5,102 bases of DNA, taken from assembly GCA_015654495.1 (NCBI GenBank), contig JAATGW010000270.1, positions 1-5,102 of the forward strand, read 5' to 3'. The DNA comes from Chitinophagales bacterium. Its GTDB lineage: Bacteria > Bacteroidota > Bacteroidia > Chitinophagales > Chitinophagaceae. Under the pieces are notes generated by a model, which was given only the letters and a program-made list of their open reading frames with translations, ran no database searches and was not told the DNA's origin. The position numbers and the translations under genes are program-made. Numbering within the stretch: position 1 is the first letter of the stretch; every line of letters begins with the position of its first letter. Of the stretch, positions 1 to 5,102 are shown one piece after another.

Positions 1-188
1 CGGTAATAGTCCCTTACCAGCCATCCGTTGTCAATTTTTGAAATGATACAGATAGTTTTGAATAAGCCCTTTGCTTCAGCGGTTGGTTGAAAATTATAAT
101 CAAGCGCTCTGAGAAGGGTGTCTGACTGGGAAAAACCGGCTGTTGTAAAACAGATAAGGGTAAGCGTGAGTATTGATCGAATTCTCAT
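1..188 (-). CDS. Exported protein of unknown function, N-terminal part (runs off window)
   Basis: The ATG at 186-188 (read on the minus strand) opens a frame that stays open for 62 codons to the window edge. The protein starts MRIRSILTLTLICFTTAGFS, a standard Sec signal peptide: two arginines, a hydrophobic core at about residues 5-17, and a plausible signal peptidase I site after Ser20 (Gly at -3, Ser at -1), followed by QSDTLLRALDYNFQPTAE. The mature protein should therefore lie in the periplasm or be attached to the envelope. The later stretch (about residues 40-62, with DNGWLVRDYY near the edge) vaguely recalls Bacteroidota secreted proteins of the TonB-like or MORN/YwqK-like kind, but too little is present to assign a family. 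The gene lies downstream of rpsT on the same strand but behind a strong terminator, so it probably has its own promoter. No Shine-Dalgarno sequence is visible. The existence of the gene is fairly secure; its function is unknown. Confidence 0.72.
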   Translation of the reverse strand, partial: MRIRSILTLTLICFTTAGFSQSDTLLRALDYNFQPTAEAKGLFKTICIISKIDNGWLVRDYY

Positions 189-250
189 AATATGCGCAGT
201 AAATGAGCAGGTAAAATACAAAGGATCCGGATTCCGGAAAATTATTAAAA

Positions 251-278
251 TAAAAAAACCGCCTTTAAAGAGGCGGTT
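251..278 (-). terminator. Rho-independent terminator of rpsT
   Basis: An 8-bp perfect stem, AACCGCCT (257-264) with AGGCGGTT (271-278), closes a 6-nt loop. Read on the minus strand, the hairpin starts 22 bases past the rpsT stop codon and is followed directly by a run of six T and further T-rich sequence (plus-strand A-run 251-256). Stem, loop and T-tract make it a typical intrinsic terminator for the minus strand. On the plus strand the hairpin is followed only by a loosely T-rich stretch, and no plus-strand gene reads into it. Confidence 0.92.
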
Positions 279-300
279 GATTCTTTTCTCCTGATGTAAA

Positions 301-558
301 TTATTTCGCGAGCGATTTTATCTTTTTGGTAAGACTGCTCTTTAAATTGCTGGCTTTATTTTTATGGATAACTCCTTTTTTCGCGAGTTTGTCGATCTGA
401 CTAACTACTGCAGAAAAAGAAGCCTGGGCGTCATCGGCTGTGGTTAATGCCCTCAGGTCGCGCACTGCATTTCTGGTGGTTTTACCCTGATACCTGTTTC
501 TCTCCCTGCGTTTTGCTGACTGGCGAACATCTTTTTTGGTAGCCTTATGATTTGCCAT
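301..558 (-). CDS. rpsT: 30S ribosomal protein S20 (bS20)
   Basis: This encodes an 85-residue, very Lys/Arg-rich protein starting MANHKATKKDVRQSAKRRER, the characteristic start of bS20, followed by NRYQGKTTRNAVRDLRAL; the C-terminal half carries VSQIDKLAKKGVIHKNKASN and ends in KKIKSLAK. Length and pattern match the full family (about 85-90 residues): a bundle of basic helices that binds 16S rRNA near the base of the small subunit and acts early in 30S assembly. The start is the ATG at 556-558, in the conserved MANHK context. It is transcribed alone: its own promoter lies about 30-60 bp upstream and a strong terminator follows. The gene diverges from sucA, with which it shares the 559-793 intergenic region. 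The leader lacks a Shine-Dalgarno sequence, as is usual in Bacteroidota. In E. coli S20 represses its own translation; nothing here shows whether that also applies. Confidence 0.98.
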   Translation of the reverse strand: MANHKATKKDVRQSAKRRERNRYQGKTTRNAVRDLRALTTADDAQASFSAVVSQIDKLAKKGVIHKNKASNLKSSLTKKIKSLAK

Positions 559-589
559 AATAACTTGCTTTACTGAATTTTTAGGACGG

Positions 590-621
590 CAAAGGTAAGC
601 CTGGCAAGTGTAAATACCAAA
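590..621 (-). promoter_or_regulatory. Bacteroidota-type promoter for rpsT
   Basis: On the minus strand TTTG (618-621), a 20-bp spacer and TACCTTTG (590-597) exactly match the Bacteroidota housekeeping sigma consensus TTTG-N19/20-TAnnTTTG. Transcription would start near 583-586, giving a leader of roughly 25-28 nt before the rpsT ATG at 558. Orientation, spacing and position all fit. The start site itself is inferred. Confidence 0.82.
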
Positions 622-726
622 TCTCAGCAGGATAAATTAACACCCACGTTCCTAAGCCTAAAACTACCCTGAAATCATTTATTCCAAAGTTATAATCCAG
701 TATAACGGGCTTTTCATGTATCCGGC

Positions 727-756
727 TTTCAATTTCCGTTTTATCCACGATATTTG
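727..756 (+). promoter_or_regulatory. Weak candidate promoter for sucA
   Basis: GATATTTG at 749-756 matches the Bacteroidota -7 consensus TAnnTTTG at every fixed position but the first. TTTC at 727-730 could act as a degenerate -33 element (TTTG expected), but the 18-bp spacer is slightly short. Transcription would start around 762, about 30 nt before the sucA ATG at 794. Nothing better is visible on the plus strand of the 559-793 intergenic region, which otherwise holds only the rpsT promoter. This is a tentative call. Confidence 0.25.
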
Positions 757-793
757 TAATCCTTTGAACGAGAAAAATCAACTTGCCCGAGCG

Positions 794-3553
794 ATGAAGG
801 ACTTTTCCTATATAACTAATTCCCATCCGGCTTATATCGAACAACTTTATCAGGATTTTGTGAAGAACCCGGAAAGCGTGGATCCGGAGTTCAGAAAGTT
901 TTTTGAAGGATTTGACTTTGCCAGTTCAGGTACAAAAGCCGGTCTGAACGGTAGTCAGAAAACAGCGGTTGAAACGCTGGCAACACCTTCGGAAACAGTA
1001 GATTGGAGAAAAGAATTGGGCGCTTACCGCCTTATTCTGGGCTATCGCAACCGCGGCCATCTGATAGCCAAAACCAACCCGATTCGTCAGCGGAAAGACC
1101 GTGGTGCGAACCTGGGACTGGATTTCTATGGCCTGTCGGAAGCCGATCTGGATAAAACATTCTATGCCGGAAATCTTATCGGCCTCGGAAATACTACTCT
1201 TCGCAGGATTCTTGATCAATTGACCAGAAGCTATGCTTCGCATGTAGGTATCGAGTTCAAGTATATCAGCGATCAGGAAAAAGTGGATTTTCTGACTACA
1301 GAAATGGAAAGGAATTTCACTACACCGTTACCACTTGAAAAGAAGAAAAGGATACTGGAGAAGCTGAATGAGGGCGTGATGTTTGAGAAATTCCTGCACA
1401 CAAAATATATCGGCCAGAAAAGATTTTCACTTGAAGGTGGCGAAACGACAATTGCAGCACTTGACTCCATTTTAACCGAGGCTGCAGATTTTGATGTTCA
1501 CGAATGTGTTATCGGGATGGCGCATCGCGGCCGTTTGAATATCCTGGCCAACATCATGGGTCCGACCTATGAACAGATCTTCAGTGAGTTTGAAGGAAAT
1601 GTGATTCCGGACCAGACCATGGGAAGCGGGGATGTGAAATACCATATGGGTTTTGGTTCCGAAGTGGAGACAGCACATGGCAAAACCATTCATCTGAAAC
1701 TGATGCCGAATCCTTCGCATCTCGAAGCAGTTGACCCGGTGGTATTAGGTTTTTCAAGGGCGAAGGCGGATGTTTTATATAAAAGTGATTATGATAAAAT
1801 CCTGCCGATCCTCATACACGGCGACGCGTCCATTGCCGGTCAGGGAATTGTTTATGAAATAGTTCAGATGAGTAAGCTCGACGGATATTATACCGGAGGA
1901 ACTATTCATTTTGTTATTAATAACCAGATTGGTTTTACTACTGATTTTGATGAAGCGCGCAGTGCTGATTATTGTACTTCGCTTGCTGCCATGATACAGG
2001 CACCTGTGATGCATGTAAATGGTGATGACCCGGAAGCTGTGGTAAAATGCGCTGAGATAGCAACACGATATCGTCAGAAATTTAATTCAGATGTTTTTAT
2101 AGACATGGTTTGTTACCGGCGCCATGGTCACAATGAAGGTGATGATCCGAAATTCACACAGCCGCATCTTTATGAGCTGATTGAAAAACATCAGAATCCC
2201 AGAGAGGTTTATTCCAACTTCCTGATGGAAAACGGTGAACCTGATGCGAAGGATCTGGCAAAACAAATGGAGAAGAAATTCTGGGATGATTTGCAGGAAA
2301 GGCTGGATGAAATCAAGCAGAACCCTCTTCCGTATCACTATCAGCAACCGGAATTATCCTGGAAAAGTTTAAGACATGCGAATGTCGCCGACTTTGATAA
2401 ATCTCCATCAACAGCCATCAGTAAAGATGACTTTAATACACTCTTCAAATCATTAATGCAATGGCCGGATGATTTCAAACCACTTCGCAAGGTGGAGAAA
2501 CTCATCCAGGACAAGGTTAAACTTTTTACTGAAGAGCAGAAAATTGATTGGGCAACAGGAGAGCTACTTGCTTATGGCAGCCTGATCCTTAATGGTAAGG
2601 ATGTACGGATGAGCGGTCAGGATGTAAGGCGTGGTACATTTTCCCATCGTCATGCGGTATTGCGTGATGAGAATACTGATGTTGCCTACAACAGGCTTAG
2701 CCGGATTCCGGGAGCCAATGGAAGATTCTTTATTTACAATTCATTACTGAGCGAATATGGTGTGCTCGGATTCGAGTATGGCTATGCGTTAGCCAATCCG
2801 GATGCATTGGTTTTATGGGAAGCACAGTTCGGGGATTTCACCAACGGTGCGCAAACAATGATCGACCAGTTTATTTCAAGCGCGGAACAGAAATGGAACC
2901 GCATGAACGGATTGGTGATGCTACTGCCGCATGGTTACGAAGGACAGGGTCCTGAACACAGTAGTGCGCGCATGGAACGCTTTCTGCAGCAATCTGCCGA
3001 GCTGAATATGGTTGCTGTGAATATTACCACAGCCGCAAACCTGTTCCACGGCTTGAGAAGACAACTGACCTGGCCTTTCAGGAAACCGCTGGTTGTATTT
3101 TCTCCGAAAGCCAACTTACGCCATCCCGGTTCTTATTCTTCTGTAGATGAATTGCTGACCGGAGGCTTTAAAGAAGTACTGGACGATCCGCAGGCGCCTG
3201 AAGCTTCAACTGTAAAAAAAGTGCTGATGTGCAGCGGTAAACTCTTTTTTGAACTTGAAGACTACAGAAAGAAAAATAATCTCACTGGTGTTGCGATATT
3301 GAGGCTTGAGCAATTGTACCCTTTACCATTGAAACAGCTTGAAGAGCTGTACCGGAAATACAGCAAAGCAACCTGGTTCTGGGTTCAGGAAGAGCCCTTG
3401 AATATGGGAGCCGCCTCATTCCTTCAGATGAATCTGAAAGAAATTAATTTTGGCGTTATCAGCAGACAACCCAGTGCATCTACGGCTACGGGTTACAGTA
3501 AGGTACATGCACAGGAGCAGGGGGAAATTATTGAGACTGCATTTAGTATTTAA
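794..3553 (+). CDS. sucA: 2-oxoglutarate dehydrogenase E1 component (EC 1.2.4.2)
   Basis: This thiamine-diphosphate enzyme decarboxylates 2-oxoglutarate and succinylates the lipoyl group of SucB, the committed step of the cytoplasmic 2-oxoglutarate dehydrogenase complex in the TCA cycle. The protein has 919 residues; E. coli SucA has 933. The N-terminal segment (about 1-45, KDFSYITNSHPAYIEQLYQD, then a PESVDPEFRKFF motif) is the E1o tail thought to dock on the complex. The E1 domain holds GMAHRGR (His244), KYHMG (His284), HLEAVDP (His309) and the cofactor motif GDASIAGQG (Asp344) through INNQIGFTT (Asn376-Asn377), then YRRHGHNEGDDP. The transketolase-like pyrimidine domain (about 589-765) has SGQDVRRGTFSHRHA, LSEYGVLGFEYGYA (Glu654, Glu661; one is presumably the cofactor-activating glutamate) and EAQFGDFTNGAQ. 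The C-terminal domain ends with the conserved QEEPLNMGA region. The frame is open from 716, but the ATG at 794 is chosen because family resemblance begins there and the 26 extra residues look unrelated. All catalytic motifs are intact; sucB follows. Confidence 0.97.
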   Translation: MKDFSYITNSHPAYIEQLYQDFVKNPESVDPEFRKFFEGFDFASSGTKAGLNGSQKTAVETLATPSETVDWRKELGAYRLILGYRNRGHLIAKTNPIRQRKDRGANLGLDFYGLSEADLDKTFYAGNLIGLGNTTLRRILDQLTRSYASHVGIEFKYISDQEKVDFLTTEMERNFTTPLPLEKKKRILEKLNEGVMFEKFLHTKYIGQKRFSLEGGETTIAALDSILTEAADFDVHECVIGMAHRGRLNILANIMGPTYEQIFSEFEGNVIPDQTMGSGDVKYHMGFGSEVETAHGKTIHLKLMPNPSHLEAVDPVVLGFSRAKADVLYKSDYDKILPILIHGDASIAGQGIVYEIVQMSKLDGYYTGGTIHFVINNQIGFTTDFDEARSADYCTSLAAMIQAPVMHVNGDDPEAVVKCAEIATRYRQKFNSDVFIDMVCYRRHGHNEGDDPKFTQPHLYELIEKHQNPREVYSNFLMENGEPDAKDLAKQMEKKFWDDLQERLDEIKQNPLPYHYQQPELSWKSLRHANVADFDKSPSTAISKDDFNTLFKSLMQWPDDFKPLRKVEKLIQDKVKLFTEEQKIDWATGELLAYGSLILNGKDVRMSGQDVRRGTFSHRHAVLRDENTDVAYNRLSRIPGANGRFFIYNSLLSEYGVLGFEYGYALANPDALVLWEAQFGDFTNGAQTMIDQFISSAEQKWNRMNGLVMLLPHGYEGQGPEHSSARMERFLQQSAELNMVAVNITTAANLFHGLRRQLTWPFRKPLVVFSPKANLRHPGSYSSVDELLTGGFKEVLDDPQAPEASTVKKVLMCSGKLFFELEDYRKKNNLTGVAILRLEQLYPLPLKQLEELYRKYSKATWFWVQEEPLNMGAASFLQMNLKEINFGVISRQPSASTATGYSKVHAQEQGEIIETAFSI

Positions 3554-3737
3554 TGTTATAAGTTATTAAGTTATCATGTTATCAGGTGATATGTTATAGG
3601 TTTTATGTATGAGGTGGTAGGGCGATTCGATCTTAACTGTTTAATTTAACCATTCGGGCGTCAATCATAAATAATACCTGACAACCTGGTACCCAATGTT
3701 AATACGGTACTTTAAACGTAGAACTTATAACATTAAA
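3549..3737. repeat. Spacer element bounded by 16-bp perfect inverted repeats
   Basis: TTTAATGTTATAAGTT (3549-3564) is the exact reverse complement of AACTTATAACATTAAA (3722-3737). The arms bracket 189 bp, nearly the whole sucA-sucB spacer, and the left arm contains the sucA stop codon (3551-3553). The interior has no convincing ORF, RNA gene or terminator. Arms this long are unlikely to pair by chance in so short a spacer, although AT-rich sequence weakens that argument. It could be a small non-autonomous (MITE-like) or dispersed repeat element, or the arms could pair in the sucA-sucB transcript as a long-range stem. No target-site duplication is evident. The repeat is seen directly; its nature is inferred. 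Confidence 0.6.
3555..3599 (+). repeat. Degenerate 7-8 bp tandem repeat (GTTAT family)
   Basis: Six consecutive units can be read just after the sucA stop codon: GTTATAA, GTTATTAA, GTTATCAT, GTTATCAG, GTGATAT and GTTATAG. Five share the GTTAT core and one has a T-to-G change (GTGAT). The first unit lies in the left arm of the larger inverted repeat, and the matching inverted units (ACTTATAAC) occur once near the sucB side. Short degenerate arrays of this kind are, from general experience, common in intergenic DNA of Bacteroidota; no function is evident. Confidence 0.6.
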
Positions 3738-3770
3738 CCCAGAGCTTAAAAAACATTCTAATATTCAAAT

Positions 3771-5003
3771 ATGATCGACATAAAGGTTCCAACGATCGGA
3801 GAATCTATCAGCGAAGTAAGTTTGGTGAAATGGATAAAAAAAGATGGTGACTGGGTTGAAAGGGATGAGATACTGGCCGAACTGGAGAGCGAAAAAGCCA
3901 CATTTGAAATCAATGCCGAGCAGGCGGGAATACTGAAAACAATTGCCAAAGAAGGTGACACCCTTAAGATTGGTGATATCGCCTGTCAGATTGATGAAAA
4001 AGCCGAACGACCCGCAGATACAGCAAAACCTGCGGAATCCGTAAAAAAGGAAGTTGCAGTAGCAGCAGCTCCTGCAGTTGAGATCAAAAAAGCAGAAACA
4101 GCAGGAGTTGCAGTTGCCGATATGAAGGCAAGTCCTGTTGCCGCTGCCATCATCGCAGATAAAAAAGTAGATGTGAAAAGTATCGTGCCTTCAGGCACTG
4201 GTGGCCGTATACTTAAAAATGATGTGCTTGAAGCTTTAAGTAATCCGGGACGTAAACCAGGACTGGAAGCTTTCAGCAGGGGTGAGGAGAGGAGTAAAAT
4301 GAGTAACCTGCGTAAAACAGTTTCACGCCGGTTAGTGGAAGCAAAAAATACAACGGCAATGCTCACCACTTTTAATGAAGTGGACATGAGCAGGATCATG
4401 GATATCCGTTCAAAGTACAAGGAAAAGTTTAAAGAGAGTCATGGTGTAGGTCTTGGCTTTATGAGCTTTTTTACAAAAGCATGTTCCTATGCATTGATGG
4501 AATGGCCTTCGGTAAATGCCTATATTGACGGAGAAGAAATAATCAATCACAGCTACTGCGATATTTCCATTGCAGTTTCAGCTCCGAAAGGCCTGGTTGT
4601 ACCTGTGATTCGAAATGCCGAAAGCCTTAGTATGGCTGAAATTGAAAAGAAAGTGCTGGAGCTGGCAGGTAAGGCAAGGGACAATAAGCTCAGTATGGAA
4701 GAAATGCAGGGCGGCACGTTTACAATTACAAATGGAGGTGTGTTCGGTTCACTAATGAGTACCCCAATTATCAATATTCCTCAGTCTGCGATCCTTGGTA
4801 TGCACAAAATTGAAGAACGACCGGTTGTGATCGGTGGTCAGATTGTGATCAGGCCGATGATGTATGTGGCTTTGAGTTATGATCACCGCATTATTGATGG
4901 TAGAGAAAGCGTAAGCTTCCTGGTAAGAGTGAAAGAACTTCTGGAAAATCCCGAGCTATTATTATTTGGTAAGGATCCTGTTAAGACGCTTTTGGGAGTG
5001 TAA
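3771..5003 (+). CDS. sucB: Dihydrolipoyllysine-residue succinyltransferase, E2 of 2-oxoglutarate dehydrogenase (EC 2.3.1.61)
   Basis: This is the core-forming E2 subunit: its lipoyl arm takes the succinyl group from SucA and its catalytic domain transfers it to CoA, giving succinyl-CoA. It has 410 residues (E. coli SucB 405). One lipoyl domain spans about 1-77, with the lipoylated lysine expected at Lys42 in ELESEKATFEI. An Ala/Lys/Pro-rich flexible linker follows (about 78-120), then a peripheral-subunit-binding domain (about 121-158, ending VPSGTGGRILKNDVLEAL) that holds E1/E3, and the acyltransferase domain (about 175-410). The latter shows KNTTAMLTTFNEVDMS, TITNGGVFGSLMSTPIIN, and the active site DHRIIDG with His372 and Asp376. 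The NGGVFGSLMSTPIIN block is close to E. coli SucB and favours succinyl over acetyl transfer, as does adjacency to sucA. The ATG at 3771 begins the conserved MIDIKVPTIGESISEV; its leader is A-rich without a Shine-Dalgarno sequence. It may be cotranscribed with sucA or use its own promoter; none is clear. Confidence 0.97.
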   Translation: MIDIKVPTIGESISEVSLVKWIKKDGDWVERDEILAELESEKATFEINAEQAGILKTIAKEGDTLKIGDIACQIDEKAERPADTAKPAESVKKEVAVAAAPAVEIKKAETAGVAVADMKASPVAAAIIADKKVDVKSIVPSGTGGRILKNDVLEALSNPGRKPGLEAFSRGEERSKMSNLRKTVSRRLVEAKNTTAMLTTFNEVDMSRIMDIRSKYKEKFKESHGVGLGFMSFFTKACSYALMEWPSVNAYIDGEEIINHSYCDISIAVSAPKGLVVPVIRNAESLSMAEIEKKVLELAGKARDNKLSMEEMQGGTFTITNGGVFGSLMSTPIINIPQSAILGMHKIEERPVVIGGQIVIRPMMYVALSYDHRIIDGRESVSFLVRVKELLENPELLLFGKDPVKTLLGV

Positions 5004-5102
5004 CGTTCAACGTTGAACCTGGTTTTCTCATCTTTAATTCAATTTCATGACCAGCGGTCGTTATTTCTCTTATCTGAATACGGCCATTCAAATCATCAGC
5101 AA
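4981..5102 (-). CDS. Possible convergent gene, C-terminal end only (histidine-kinase-like tail)
   Basis: On the minus strand one frame is open from the window edge (first full codon 5098-5100) to a TAA stop at 4981-4983, about 39 codons. It reads ADDLNGRIQIREITTAGHEI, then ELKMRKPGSTLNVTLPKAS. The pattern LNGRIQI, then G-x-E-I-E-L, resembles the last strand region of a GHKL/HATPase_c ATP-binding domain (G2 box) of Bacteroidota histidine kinases, but this is a short stretch and the match is by eye. The last residues are encoded by the palindrome 5005-5018 and by DNA overlapping the 3' end of sucB by 23 bp, which suggests that the native end was extended by repeat sequence. The other two minus-strand frames are stopped near the window edge. 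It could also be a chance open frame. Confidence 0.42.
   Translation of the reverse strand, partial: ADDLNGRIQIREITTAGHEIELKMRKPGSTLNVTLPKAS
5005..5018. repeat. 14-bp perfect palindrome after sucB
   Basis: GTTCAACGTTGAAC is a perfect palindrome beginning one base past the sucB stop codon. It can also be read as overlapping CGTTCAA / CGTTGAA units, a type of short repeat I recall as frequent between genes in Bacteroidota genomes. As RNA it could form a 5-bp stem with a 4-nt loop; on the plus strand a modestly T-rich stretch (5021-5036) follows, so it might serve as a weak terminator between convergent genes. The stem is short and AT-rich and no proper U-tract follows, so a terminator role is doubtful. 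Confidence 0.55.

Noticed and set aside
581..844. Minus-strand open frame of 87 codons across the rpsT-sucA intergenic region
   Set aside because: It overlaps the start of sucA and the rpsT promoter, resembles no known family, and has no promoter or ribosome-binding context of its own.
926..1243. Minus-strand open frame of 105 codons inside sucA
   Set aside because: It is a shadow of the well-conserved sucA reading frame, with no recognisable protein motif.
3708..3737. Promoter for sucB (TACTTTAA or TTATAAC as -7 element)
   Set aside because: Neither matches TAnnTTTG at the conserved 3' TTTG, and no TTTG lies at the required distance upstream. The TTATAAC is part of the inverted repeat.
3554..3770. 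CRISPR array or small RNA gene in the sucA-sucB spacer
   Set aside because: The repeats are only 7-8 bp, directly contiguous and degenerate, without spacers. No tRNA-like or strongly structured RNA and no terminator hairpin with a T-tract were seen.
3986..4420. Minus-strand open frame of 144 codons opposite sucB
   Set aside because: It is antisense to the linker and early catalytic domain of an intact, clearly recognised sucB. Its Ser/Ala/Thr-rich composition simply mirrors the Ala/Lys-rich linker codons, and it shows no domain or promoter.
3771..5003. Pyruvate or branched-chain dehydrogenase E2 instead of SucB
   Set aside because: There is a single lipoyl domain, the NGGVFGSLMSTPIIN block matches succinyltransferases, and the gene directly follows sucA.

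Overview
This window looks like ordinary chromosomal DNA from a Bacteroidota (Bacteroidetes) bacterium, probably in or near the Chitinophagales/Sphingobacteriales. Three things point there: the sequence style of SucA and SucB; A-rich leaders without Shine-Dalgarno sequences ahead of every gene; and a textbook Bacteroidota promoter (TTTG, 20 bp, TAnnTTTG) ahead of rpsT. The placement is an inference from sequence character, not from a database search.

Layout from left to right. Positions 1-188 (minus strand) hold the first 62 codons of a gene for an exported protein with a clear signal peptide; the rest lies outside the window. Next is a strong rho-independent terminator (251-278) closing the minus-strand gene rpsT (301-558, ribosomal protein bS20). 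A 235-bp divergent intergenic region (559-793) carries the rpsT promoter and perhaps a weaker one for the plus strand. The plus strand then encodes sucA (794-3553, E1 of 2-oxoglutarate dehydrogenase) and, after a 217-bp repeat-rich spacer, sucB (3771-5003, the E2 dihydrolipoyl succinyltransferase). Beyond sucB a 14-bp perfect palindrome and an open minus-strand frame suggest a convergent gene whose 3' end lies at about 4981; its tail resembles the end of a histidine kinase ATPase domain.

SucA decarboxylates 2-oxoglutarate on thiamine diphosphate and passes the succinyl group to the lipoyl-lysine of SucB, which transfers it to CoA. Together with a lipoamide dehydrogenase (E3, not in this window) they form the 2-oxoglutarate dehydrogenase complex of the TCA cycle. 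Both genes look intact, with all expected catalytic motifs.

I found no evidence of a novel system. The least ordinary part is the sucA-sucB spacer, which is bracketed by a perfect 16-bp inverted repeat (3549-3564 and 3722-3737, the left arm covering the sucA stop codon) and starts with a degenerate GTTAT-type tandem repeat. It may be a small dispersed repeat element.
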